DNA from: UBA11869 sp964544965
GTDB lineage: Bacteria > Pseudomonadota > Gammaproteobacteria > Eutrophobiales > Eutrophobiaceae
Reading direction: 5' to 3'
DNA length: 33,165 nt
NCBI GenBank assembly: GCA_964544965.1
Contig: CAZJED010000010.1
Location: forward strand, 1-33,165
A program made the position numbers and the translations under genes. Below the pieces are notes generated by a model, which had not been told where the DNA came from, ran no database searches, and saw only the letters and a list, made by a program, of their open reading frames with translations. The first letter of the stretch is position 1; every line of letters starts with the position of its first letter. Of this stretch, positions 16,825 through 24,596 are shown one piece after another.

Positions 16825-17508
16825 ATGTTAAAAATGAAATATTTTCGGCTAATTAAATGGATGGGCAATCTTCTGTTTTTATCTGCTACATTAGTTTATG
16901 CAGAAGATAGCGATTCATATTATTTCTCTACTGCTTTTAATGCAGGTTTTTCTGATTTTGATAACGTAAAAAATACCGCACCAATTAACGGAAGCGCAAG
17001 AACCATTAAGGATGATGATATAACTGGAGGTTTTTCTGGTGCTATAGGTTATAAATGGCAACAATTTCGAATTGAAGCAGAATATTTATGGCGTTATCGT
17101 TACGATTTTGGCGCTAATTTTCATGTGGATAATACTGACAGTACAAATATAGGTGCTAATATTGCAACACAAAGCGTAATGCTCAATACATTTTGGGACT
17201 TTGAAAATCAAACAAAATTTAAACCTTACATTGGTGGAGGTCTAGGTTGGGTTACGCATGATGCTGAAATCAACAGGGGAAATCTTGTAACGGATGCGAA
17301 TACCAAACTAGATGTCACGACCGATAACATTGTTTGGGCTTTGACAATTGGAACTACTTACTCACTTAGTGATCATTGGAGTGCAGTATTTAGCTACAGG
17401 TATGTTGATTTAGGTGACGTAGAGCTTGGTCCTTTTTCTGATGGCGGTAAGGTTGACGCTGAATATACTTCTCAAGATCTAGCTTTAGGATTGATCTATC
17501 ATTTTTAA
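16825..17508 (+). CDS. Outer-membrane beta-barrel protein
   Basis: A 227-residue protein with a signal peptide (basic MLKMKYFRLIKW, hydrophobic core, cleavage probably after LVYA at about residue 26). Alternating strands follow in the style of the eight-stranded OmpA-like/OMP_b-brl family, with aromatic girdles (WQQFRIEAEYLWRYRY, FKPYIGGGLGW, WSAVFSYRYVDLG). It ends in LALGLIYHF, the C-terminal aromatic signal recognised by the BAM insertion machinery. GGAAGGA at 16812-16818 gives a good ribosome binding site 6 bases before the ATG. The specific role is unknown. Its pairing with a phosphatidyltransferase beside hopanoid genes suggests an outer-membrane lipid context, which is inference. Confidence 0.85.
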   Translation: MLKMKYFRLIKWMGNLLFLSATLVYAEDSDSYYFSTAFNAGFSDFDNVKNTAPINGSARTIKDDDITGGFSGAIGYKWQQFRIEAEYLWRYRYDFGANFHVDNTDSTNIGANIATQSVMLNTFWDFENQTKFKPYIGGGLGWVTHDAEINRGNLVTDANTKLDVTTDNIVWALTIGTTYSLSDHWSAVFSYRYVDLGDVELGPFSDGGKVDAEYTSQDLALGLIYHF

Positions 17509-17583
17509 TATTTTTTATACAGAATAAAAAGAATTTATTTTCACATTAATTAAGTTGTTAATATTATTAAAACACGAGCTTAA

Positions 17584-18591
17584 TTAATTTTGTCTTTCTA
17601 CTGAGAATTTAGCTAACGAGTGCAAAGCATCTAAATATTCTGATGGGGGTAACTGTTTTAAAGAATTTATGGCTAATGCTGATTCTTGTTTGGCAATTCC
17701 TGCTGCATAAGAAATTGCGCCCGTTGAATTTATTGCATCTTTTATTAGTTCAATGTTTTTAAGTCCGCCATTTGATATTGAGTCACGAATTATTTCGGCT
17801 TGTTTTTTATCTCCATTCCACATCGCATATAATAACGGAAGTGTTGGATTACCTTGAGATAAATCATTTCCAATATTTTTTCCTAACTCATTTTCTGAAG
17901 AACTATAATCAAGTACGTCATCGATTAATTGAAATGCAGTTCCGAGATGACGCCCATAACTTGCCATTGCTTTTTCTTCTACTACAGTTTTATTTGATAT
18001 AACAGCCCCTAATTGCGCAGCAGCTTCAAATAATTTAGCTGTTTTATTACGAATTACATTAAGATAATTATTTTCACTTGTCTCTGGTTCATGACGATTT
18101 ATTAATTGTTGTACTTCTCCCTCAGCAATAGTATTAGTTGCTTCAGAAAGAATTTGCATTATTCGGAGAGAATTCACATCAACCATCATTTGAAAGGCGC
18201 GTGAGTAGACGAAATCACCAACTAAAACACTCGCTTCATTACCCCAGCGTTGGTTGGCAGTTTTTTGCCCTCGTCTTAATATAGATGCATCAACCACATC
18301 ATCGTGCAACAAAGTAGCAGTATGAATAAGCTCAATAATAGCCGCTAGGTTGATATGTTGATCACCCTGATATGAGAATATTTTTGCGCTCAATATTACT
18401 AATGCTGGTCGTAGTCGCTTACCCCCTGTGTTTATAATGTATTGCCCTAATTGATTTATTAGTGGCACATCGGAGGATAGGCTTATCTCTATTAATTTAT
18501 TAACACTGATCATGTCATGCGAAATAAGGCTATTTATTTGACCGATATCGGTTATTGTAGTTTTTTTTGTTGTAGCGTTTTTTTGATTCAT
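17584..18591 (-). CDS. ispB: Octaprenyl (polyprenyl) diphosphate synthase
   Basis: A 335-residue trans-prenyltransferase. GGKRLRP is at residues 56-62, the first Asp-rich motif HDDVVD at 96-101, and the second FQLIDDVLDY at 220-229. It elongates farnesyl diphosphate with isopentenyl diphosphate to the ubiquinone side chain. The chain length (octa- or nona-) cannot be read with certainty. Divergence from rplU is the standard gammaproteobacterial arrangement for ispB. No Shine-Dalgarno sequence is seen at the ATG (18591). Confidence 0.94.
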   Translation of the reverse strand: MNQKNATTKKTTITDIGQINSLISHDMISVNKLIEISLSSDVPLINQLGQYIINTGGKRLRPALVILSAKIFSYQGDQHINLAAIIELIHTATLLHDDVVDASILRRGQKTANQRWGNEASVLVGDFVYSRAFQMMVDVNSLRIMQILSEATNTIAEGEVQQLINRHEPETSENNYLNVIRNKTAKLFEAAAQLGAVISNKTVVEEKAMASYGRHLGTAFQLIDDVLDYSSSENELGKNIGNDLSQGNPTLPLLYAMWNGDKKQAEIIRDSISNGGLKNIELIKDAINSTGAISYAAGIAKQESALAINSLKQLPPSEYLDALHSLAKFSVERQN

Positions 18592-18699
18592 TTTTAGTAT
18601 ATAAAGGCTTCTACTTCCGTTATTTAGTTAAATTATCCAAAAAAATTAGCGGAATCTCCCTTAATTTCCGACAATATTGAGAATTTTAGCATTCTTACC

Positions 18700-18728
18700 T
18701 TGTCACCTCCTGTTGAATTTCTTAGAAT
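18700..18728 (+). promoter_or_regulatory. Sigma-70-type promoter of rplU-rpmA
   Basis: TTGTCA (18700-18705, five of six consensus matches) and TAGAAT (18723-18728, five of six) are separated by exactly 17 bases and followed by a GC-richer stretch CTGCTCCC. Transcription would start near 18735, leaving a leader of about 40 bases before the L21 start codon. The site lies in the divergent ispB-rplU region and faces the ribosomal protein genes. Confidence 0.7.
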
Positions 18729-18776
18729 CTGCTCCCTTTATTGAATATATGGATTCGTGGTATTGGAGAATTTATG

Positions 18777-19091
18777 ATGCAAGCGGTAATTAAAACTGGT
18801 GGTAAGCAGTATAAGGTAGAAAAAGGCGATAAACTCAAGATTGAGAAGCTCGACAAAGAAGCAGGAAAAAGTATCAAGATTAATGATGTTTTGATGGTCG
18901 TCGATGGCGACAAAGTTACCGTAGGCACGCCAATTGTAAAAGAGGCTCATGTAAATGCTAAGATAGAAGGCCATGGAAGAGGGTCGAAGGTAAAAATTGT
19001 TAAATTTGGTCGTCGCAAACATCATCGTAAACAGATGGGGCATCGTCAGGCGTATACAGAAATTAAAATTACAAACATAGCAGTAAATTAA
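18777..19091 (+). CDS. rplU: 50S ribosomal protein L21
   Basis: A 104-residue protein beginning MQAVIKTGGKQYKV and containing the conserved HGRGSKVKIVKFGRRKHHRKQMGHRQ region (split here: HGRGSKVKI, then VKFGRRKHHRKQ, then MGHRQ). The length matches L21 (103 in E. coli). An ATG at 18774 directly precedes the chosen one. GGAG at 18765-18768 is 5 bases from the first and 8 from the second, and the family N-terminus favours 18777. It is co-transcribed with rpmA, 12 bases downstream. Confidence 0.97.
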   Translation: MQAVIKTGGKQYKVEKGDKLKIEKLDKEAGKSIKINDVLMVVDGDKVTVGTPIVKEAHVNAKIEGHGRGSKVKIVKFGRRKHHRKQMGHRQAYTEIKITNIAVN

Positions 19092-19103
19092 GGTGAATTA
19101 GGA

Positions 19104-19361
19104 ATGGCTCATAAAAAAGCAGGTGGTAGCACAAGAAACGGTAGAGATTCTCAATCGAAGCGTCTCGGAGTTAAGAAATTTGGCGGTGAAATAGTGAAGG
19201 CAGGCAACATTATTATTCGTCAAAGAGGCACTAAATGGCATCCAGGTACAAATGTTGGTTTAGGTCACGACCACACGTTATTCGCTACTAAGGAAGGAAA
19301 GGTTGAATTTAATCAAAGAGGACCAAAGAAACGAACTTTTGTTGATGTGGTCGCGGGCTAA
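19104..19361 (+). CDS. rpmA: 50S ribosomal protein L27
   Basis: An 85-residue protein beginning MAHKKAGGSTRNGRDS, followed by KRLGVKKFGGE and QRGTKWHPG, all hallmarks of L27. The N-terminal Ala-His-Lys-Lys reaches toward the peptidyl-transferase centre in the mature ribosome. There is no N-terminal extension of the kind cleaved in some Firmicutes. A strong intrinsic terminator follows 22 bases after the stop. Confidence 0.98.
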   Translation: MAHKKAGGSTRNGRDSQSKRLGVKKFGGEIVKAGNIIIRQRGTKWHPGTNVGLGHDHTLFATKEGKVEFNQRGPKKRTFVDVVAG

Positions 19362-19383
19362 TTATTTTATCGCATAATTTTTT

Positions 19384-19411
19384 AAAAACCCCGCCATTGG
19401 CGGGGTTTTTT
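19384..19411 (+). terminator. Intrinsic terminator after rplU-rpmA
   Basis: The stem CCCCGCC (19389-19395) / GGCGGGG (19399-19405) closes a 3-base ATT loop, is preceded by AAAAA and followed by TTTTTT (19406-19411). This is a textbook Rho-independent terminator, and the most GC-rich hairpin noticed in this otherwise AT-rich window. It separates the ribosomal protein operon from obgE, so obgE-proB needs its own promoter or read-through. Confidence 0.92.
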
Positions 19412-19458
19412 GTTTTAACTAAGCGAGTTAATTTATTAAGTGATTAGGAACTATTTTT

Positions 19459-20467
19459 ATGAAGTTTGTTGATCAAGCGACAATAAGAGTTGAAGCTGGA
19501 AATGGCGGCGATGGTTGTCTAAGTTTTCGTCGTGAAAAATTTATCCCAAAAGGTGGCCCCGATGGCGGTGACGGGGGTGACGGGGGAAGCAGTTGTTGAT
19601 GAAGGATTAAATACACTTGTGGATTTTCGTCATAGTCGTTTATACCGAGCAAAAAATGGTCAGCCAGGAATGGGGCGAGACCGTTTTGGCAAAAATGCAG
19701 ATGATTTGTATGTAAAAGTACCCATAGGAACACTTGTGTATGACGATGATACAGATGAATTGATTGGCGATTTATTAACTAAAAATGAAGAACTTTTGGT
19801 TGCTCAGGGAGGCTTTCATGGTTTAGGAAACGCAAGATTTAAAAGCAGTATAAATCGTAGCCCTAGAAAAACTACGAAAGGTACATCCGGAGAAGTTAGA
19901 AATTTAAAACTAGAACTTCAGGTATTGGCTGATGTTGGATTACTCGGAATGCCAAATACAGGTAAATCAAGCTTGTTAAGAACTGTATCGGCAGCCACGC
20001 CGAAAATAGCGGATTACCCTTTTACAACAATGTATCCAAGTCTTGGTGTTGTAAAAGTAGATAATGAAGAGAGTTTTGTGATTGCTGATATCCCTGGTTT
20101 AATTGAAGGTGCTGCGGATGGGGTAGGTCTCGGCACTGAGTTTTTAAAACATTTAGGTAGAACTAATCTATTATTACATCTTGTTGATATGTGTCAGGAT
20201 AAAGAAGATGTGTATGATGATATAAAAAGAATCGAGGCAGAATTAATACTATATGATAAGAGTCTTTCAGATAAAGATAGATGGTTAGTATTAAACAAAT
20301 CTGACTTATTGCCGAATGAACTTATTGATGAGTTGCATGAATACCTACTTAGTAAACTAGGGAGCGCAACAAATATTTTTGTTATATCAGCACTAAATGG
20401 TTCAGGGTGTAAGGAATTAATTTATGCAATATACAATTGGCAATCAAAATCGGAAGAAATGAAGTGA
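19459..20467 (+). CDS. obgE: Obg GTPase, reading frame interrupted near codon 45
   Basis: The true N-terminus is ATG 19459 (AGGA 9 bases upstream). It encodes the glycine-rich Obg fold from MKFVDQATIRVEAGNGG through PDGGDGGDGGSSC and then meets TGA at 19597-19599. The remainder continues in the +1 frame from about 19592 (VVDEGLNTLVDFRH) to 20467, with Walker A GMPNTGKSS, switch DIPGLIEGAA and NKSD. Family members read about five residues between GGDGGDGG-x and ADExLNTL, but here only 7 bases remain where 15 are expected, an 8-base loss. Obg binds ribosomes and ppGpp and is usually essential, so an assembly or sequencing error is the first explanation. A real lesion or recoding is possible. 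Confidence 0.9.
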
Positions 20468-21588
20468 ATAAAGAAAGAGAAAAAGTTAAAGCAAAACGAC
20501 GCTGGGTGATTAAGATTGGCAGTGCTTTAATTACAGACAACGGCTGCGGATTAAAACATAATGTACTTGATAATTGGGTTAACCAAATTTCGGTATTAAA
20601 TGAACGCGGTATTGATATTGTTATTGTATCATCAGGAGCTGTGGCTGAAGGCCTAACAAGGTTGGGATGGAAAGACAGACCAAATATTGTATCTAAATTA
20701 CAGGCTGCAGCTGCTGTTGGTCAGATGGGGTTAATTCAGGCATATGAGGTTTGTTTCCAAAAGTATAATAAACATACCGCACAAGTTTTATTAACTCATG
20801 ATGATATTGCTGATAGAGTCCGTTATCTTAATGCAAGAACAAGTTTAAACACTTTGCTTCAGTTAAACGTTATTCCAATTGTAAATGAAAACGATACCGT
20901 AGCTACTGATGAGATTCGATTTGGTGATAATGATACTCTTGCTGGTTTGGTTGCAAATTTAATTGACGCAGAATTACTTGTTCTATTAACCGATCAGAAG
21001 GGTCTTTATACATCTGATCCTAGTAAAAATGAGTCTGCAGAATTTATTGAGAAAGCCGAAGCTAATGATCCAGCTCTTATTAGTTATGCCGGAGAAAGCA
21101 ATACTCAAGGACGTGGTGGTATGCGTACAAAATTAAAAGCAGCATCAATAGCCGCTAAATCTAATACTGATACAATAATTACATCAGGGAATGAGAAATC
21201 AACTCTATTAAAAATTGCTGACGGCAATATAGTTGGAACATTGTTAACAACACCAAAAGAAACTTTAAGTGCACGGAAACAATGGTTAGCAAACCAGTCA
21301 CATGTAAAAGGGACTTTCACGGTTGATAGTGGAGCGGTGGTAGCTTTAGAAAGAAGCGGGAAAAGCTTGTTACCAATTGGAGTAAAATCTATTACAGGCG
21401 AATTTAAACGTGGAGAAATGGTTTCTTGTGCAGACGAAAACGGAAAAGAGATAGCCAGAGGTTTATCTAATTATAATTCTACGCAAGCTAGACTAATTAT
21501 TGGTAAATCGAGCAAAGATATCCAGACGTTGCTTGATTGTGCTGAAGAAGATGAAATTATCCACAGGGATAATATGATTTTACTTTAA
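20464..21588 (+). CDS. proB: Glutamate 5-kinase
   Basis: A 374-residue protein with an amino-acid kinase domain (KIGSALITD near residues 16-24, VSSGAVAEG, NENDTVATDEIRFGDND, GRGGMRTKL) and a C-terminal PUA domain from about residue 280. It phosphorylates glutamate, the first step of proline synthesis. The start is GTG at 20464, overlapping the obgE TGA as GTGA and preceded by GGAAG. A TTG at 20437 would add nine residues inside obgE and is less likely. The overlap implies translational coupling to obgE. Confidence 0.95.
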   Translation: MNKEREKVKAKRRWVIKIGSALITDNGCGLKHNVLDNWVNQISVLNERGIDIVIVSSGAVAEGLTRLGWKDRPNIVSKLQAAAAVGQMGLIQAYEVCFQKYNKHTAQVLLTHDDIADRVRYLNARTSLNTLLQLNVIPIVNENDTVATDEIRFGDNDTLAGLVANLIDAELLVLLTDQKGLYTSDPSKNESAEFIEKAEANDPALISYAGESNTQGRGGMRTKLKAASIAAKSNTDTIITSGNEKSTLLKIADGNIVGTLLTTPKETLSARKQWLANQSHVKGTFTVDSGAVVALERSGKSLLPIGVKSITGEFKRGEMVSCADENGKEIARGLSNYNSTQARLIIGKSSKDIQTLLDCAEEDEIIHRDNMILL

Positions 21589-21631
21589 AGAAATTAATAG
21601 ATTAAATAAGATTTATATTACGGTCGGAAGT

Positions 21632-21892
21632 TTAAAGCGCTTTTACATGGTTATTTAAACGAGATTTATGTCTAGATGCTTTATTTTTATGGATGATTCC
21701 TTTTGAGACCATCGAATCAATGACCGGGACAGCAGCCTTGAATGCGTCCTCTGCTGCTTTCTTATCTTTCGCTTCAATAGCATTAGTAACTTTTTTTATG
21801 TATGTGCGTAACATTGAACGCTGACTTGCATTATGCAGCCGTAATTTCTCTGATTGACGCGAACGTTTTTTTGCTGAAGCGATATTTGCCAC
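21632..21892 (-). CDS. rpsT: 30S ribosomal protein S20
   Basis: An 86-residue basic protein with the S20 pattern MANIASAKKRSRQSEK, RSMLRTYIKKV and KNKASRHKSRLN. The start codon is GTG (21892) with GGAG (21900-21903) 7 bases upstream. E. coli rpsT also uses a non-AUG start (UUG), which is tied to autoregulation of its translation, so the weak start here may be functional. It is a single-gene unit with its own promoter, convergent with proB and divergent from murJ. Confidence 0.97.
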   Translation of the reverse strand: MANIASAKKRSRQSEKLRLHNASQRSMLRTYIKKVTNAIEAKDKKAAEDAFKAAVPVIDSMVSKGIIHKNKASRHKSRLNNHVKAL

Positions 21893-21924
21893 TTTTTTAC
21901 TCCTATTTTTTTTAAAGGCGCGCC

Positions 21925-21953
21925 ATCATGCTGATATTAGGACAATTTGTCAA
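21925..21953 (-). promoter_or_regulatory. Promoter of rpsT
   Basis: Read on the minus strand: a perfect TTGACA -35 (21953-21948), a 17-base spacer, and CATGAT -10 (21930-21925, four of six matches). The discriminator immediately downstream is GGCGCGCC, very GC-rich for this genome. GC-rich discriminators are the known hallmark of promoters repressed by ppGpp/DksA, as expected for a ribosomal protein gene. Transcription would start about 25 bases before the GTG. Confidence 0.7.
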
Positions 21954-22063
21954 TCCTTTAGTGATGGTATGTTATGCTATTTATATTTTAATCTGGCGCG
22001 TAAAACATAAAGAAAAGCATGGAATATCGGAATTTTTGTAATTTTTTTTAAAGATAATTATGC

Positions 22064-23617
22064 ATGAGCTTTAAATTATTAAAGTCGACACTAATTATTA
22101 GTGTCATGACTACAATATCTCGTATTTTTGGCCTCATACGGGATATTGTAATCGGAGCACTTTTTGGCCCGGGGTTAGGCATCGATGTATTTATTGTCTC
22201 TTTTAGAATTCCGAATTTTTTACGTAGATTATTTGCAGAGGGCGGCTTTTCACAAGCTTTTGTTCCTATTCTTTCAGAATATAAAGAGAAACGAAAAGAT
22301 AAGGATGTGCAAAAATTAATTAATCAAACCTCAGCAACCCTCGGACTAATTTTATTTATTATCTCATTAATAGGGATACTAATTAGCCCAATTCTTATCA
22401 TGATCTTTGCGCCCGGTTTTTTGAATGATGCTAACAAAGCTAATTTAGCAAGTGATTTACTTAGAATAACTTTTCCATATATATTTTTTATATCCTTAAC
22501 AGCATTTGCCGGCAGTATTCTTAACACGTATAAAAATTTTGCAATCCCAGCTTTTACGCCAGTTTTATTAAACTTATCATTAATTGCCTGCGCAATATGG
22601 CTAGCTCCATTATTGGAAACACCTGTTGAGGCATTAGCATGGGCTGTTCTTATCGCAGGTTTTGTTCAATTATTTTTTCAGGCTCCTTTTTTACTAAAAA
22701 TAAAAAAGTTCCCAAAACCATCATTAAATAGTGATAAGGACGGGGTGAGACGTATTATAAAATTAATGGTACCAATATTGTTTGCGGCATCTATTGTACA
22801 AATAAATCTACTAGTAGATACATTAATCGCATCATTTTTGACAACTGGAAGTATTTCCTGGTTATATTTTTCAGATCGTCTTGTTGAATTTCCGCTTGGT
22901 GTATTCGGCATAGCTTTGGCAACAGCTGTACTGCCTAATTTATCTGAAAAGCATGCACAAGGTTCATCCGAAAAATTTTCTGATACATTAGATTGGTCAA
23001 TGAGATGGGTTTGTATAATTGCTCTGCCAGCAGCTCTAGGACTTGCAATGTTAGCGAGCCCATTACTGATAACTTTATTTCAATACAAAGAGTTCTCACA
23101 ATATGATGTATTTATGACAAGTTATAGTTTGTCAGCTTATGCTATTGGGTTGCCTGCATTTATTTTTATTAAGGTGTTATCTGCAGGTTTCTTTTCCAGA
23201 CAAGATACGAAAACACCGGTAAAAATTGGTGTAATCGCTGTAATTGTTAACTTTTTACTAAATATTTTATTGGTTTTATTATTTAACCGTTTTAATTTGG
23301 GGCATGTTGGTTTGGCTTTAGCAACATCATTATCAGCTTATTTACAAGCATTTTTATTATTCTGGAAATTAAAGAAAATACGGGTCTATGAGTTAAGAAA
23401 AAAATGGCTAGAGTTTATTTTGAAGATTATACTTGCGATGATTTTTATGGCAGGAATTATTGTATATGGTGTATCTGATGTTTCGATTTGGTTTGATTGG
23501 AGCGTTTTTAAAAGAGTATTTAATTTAATGTTATGGATTACAATTAGTATGTTAAGTTACTTCACTTTTTTATGGTTTACTGGACTGCGTTTGCGCAATA
23601 TTACAAGCCAAGAATAA
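22064..23617 (+). CDS. murJ: Lipid II flippase MurJ
   Basis: A 517-residue polytopic membrane protein (about 14 helices) of the MOP/MviN family. Characteristic stretches are RIFGLIRDIVIGALFG, FRIPNFLRRLFAEGGFSQAF (within residues 47-66) and WLYFSDRLVEFPLGVFGIALATAVLPNLS (split: WLYFSDRLVEFPLG, then VFGIALATAVLP). It flips lipid II across the inner membrane for peptidoglycan synthesis. It heads the run murJ-ribF-ileS-lspA-ispH. The ATG at 22064 has only a weak purine-rich upstream region. Confidence 0.96.
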   Translation: MSFKLLKSTLIISVMTTISRIFGLIRDIVIGALFGPGLGIDVFIVSFRIPNFLRRLFAEGGFSQAFVPILSEYKEKRKDKDVQKLINQTSATLGLILFIISLIGILISPILIMIFAPGFLNDANKANLASDLLRITFPYIFFISLTAFAGSILNTYKNFAIPAFTPVLLNLSLIACAIWLAPLLETPVEALAWAVLIAGFVQLFFQAPFLLKIKKFPKPSLNSDKDGVRRIIKLMVPILFAASIVQINLLVDTLIASFLTTGSISWLYFSDRLVEFPLGVFGIALATAVLPNLSEKHAQGSSEKFSDTLDWSMRWVCIIALPAALGLAMLASPLLITLFQYKEFSQYDVFMTSYSLSAYAIGLPAFIFIKVLSAGFFSRQDTKTPVKIGVIAVIVNFLLNILLVLLFNRFNLGHVGLALATSLSAYLQAFLLFWKLKKIRVYELRKKWLEFILKIILAMIFMAGIIVYGVSDVSIWFDWSVFKRVFNLMLWITISMLSYFTFLWFTGLRLRNITSQE

Positions 23618-23644
23618 TAATATAATTCAAATATATACCAGCCA

Positions 23645-24589
23645 ATGGAATTTATTTACGGATTAGTTAATTTATACAGACAACCTAAAGGATGTGCAGC
23701 AACTATCGGTAATTTTGATGGTGTTCATTTAGGACACCGACTTGTTTTAGAGCAACTAAAAGAAACTGCAGAACGATTTAATTTAATTTCAACTGTACTT
23801 ATATTTGAACCACAACCAATGGAATATTTTAATTCTAAATCATCACCATCACGATTAACTCGTTTACGTGAAAAGTTACAACAATTTGGAAATTATAATA
23901 TCGATCGTGTTGTATGTTTAAAATTTAATCAAGAATTGGCTAATTTATCTGCACTTGATTTTGTTGATAATATTTTATTAAAAGGATTGTCTGCCCAAAA
24001 GATAATTGTTGGAGATGATTTTCGGTTTGCAAGAAAAAGGGAGGGAAATTACCAGTATTTGTTAGAAATTTCACAAGAGAAAAAATTTGAAGTATTCAAG
24101 ACAGGTTCTTATGTTGAAGATGGCGAACGTGTTAGCAGCACCCTGATTCGTGAAGCACTTGCTGAAGGAGACGTAACTAGCGCAAACCATTATTTAGGAA
24201 GGCCTTACACTATCAGCGGAAGAGTTGTTCATGGCGATAAACGAGGAAAAAAGCTCGGTTTTCCGACTATTAATATAAAATTGCATAGAAATTTATCACC
24301 TGTTAGCGGTATCTTTGCCGGTTACGTCCATGGAATCGACGGAAAATCACTTGATGCAGTAGTTTATATTGGTTCGAGACCTGTCTATAAAGGTGGGCGG
24401 GTTCTTTTAGAGGCACATATACTTGAGTTTGATGAGGACATATATGGGCGCCATATTCAGGTCGAATTAATTGATAAATTGCGCAATGATGAACATATAA
24501 CCAGCGAGAAAGTATTAATTGAACAGATTAAGAAAGATATTGACGAAACAAAGAAATGCCTAAAAAAATATTCGGTGAGTAATAAATAA
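23645..24589 (+). CDS. ribF: Bifunctional riboflavin kinase/FAD synthetase
   Basis: A 314-residue protein. The N-terminal FAD synthetase domain has the nucleotidyltransferase motif GNFDGVHLGH at 22-31 and RVSSTLIREAL. The C-terminal flavokinase domain has GRVVHGDKRGKKLGFPTINI near 190-210. It converts riboflavin to FMN and then FAD. The position between murJ and ileS, 7 bases before the ileS ATG, is typical of gammaproteobacteria. Confidence 0.96.
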   Translation: MEFIYGLVNLYRQPKGCAATIGNFDGVHLGHRLVLEQLKETAERFNLISTVLIFEPQPMEYFNSKSSPSRLTRLREKLQQFGNYNIDRVVCLKFNQELANLSALDFVDNILLKGLSAQKIIVGDDFRFARKREGNYQYLLEISQEKKFEVFKTGSYVEDGERVSSTLIREALAEGDVTSANHYLGRPYTISGRVVHGDKRGKKLGFPTINIKLHRNLSPVSGIFAGYVHGIDGKSLDAVVYIGSRPVYKGGRVLLEAHILEFDEDIYGRHIQVELIDKLRNDEHITSEKVLIEQIKKDIDETKKCLKKYSVSNK

Positions 24590-24596
24590 TTAAGTA

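Noticed and set aside
17545..17588. 10-base inverted repeat ATTAATTAAG / CTTAATTAAT between the beta-barrel gene and ispB, as a bidirectional terminator
   Set aside because: All A+T but one pair per arm, 24-base loop, and it overlaps the ispB stop; too weak to call.
18703..18711. TCACCTCCT on the plus strand, identical to the 3' end of 16S rRNA
   Set aside because: Nine bases only, with no rRNA sequence around it; it lies in the rplU promoter spacer and would not be transcribed from that promoter.
18738..19043. 101-codon minus-strand frame opposite rplU
   Set aside because: rplU is unmistakable on the other strand; the antisense translation has no recognisable domain.
19591..19600. Programmed +1 frameshift in obgE of the prfB kind
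   Set aside because: The slippery CTT-TGA context and upstream Shine-Dalgarno stimulator are absent, and shifting would still leave about three conserved residues missing; a deletion fits better.
19473..19733. 86-codon minus-strand frame opposite the 5' part of obgE
   Set aside because: Its Pro/Ser-rich stretch is simply the antisense of the glycine repeat of Obg.
21928..22041. 37-codon plus-strand open frame with a hydrophobic N-terminal half between rpsT and murJ
   Set aside because: Its ATG lies inside the -10 element of the well-formed rpsT promoter, it has no ribosome binding site, and AT-rich DNA readily yields hydrophobic short frames.
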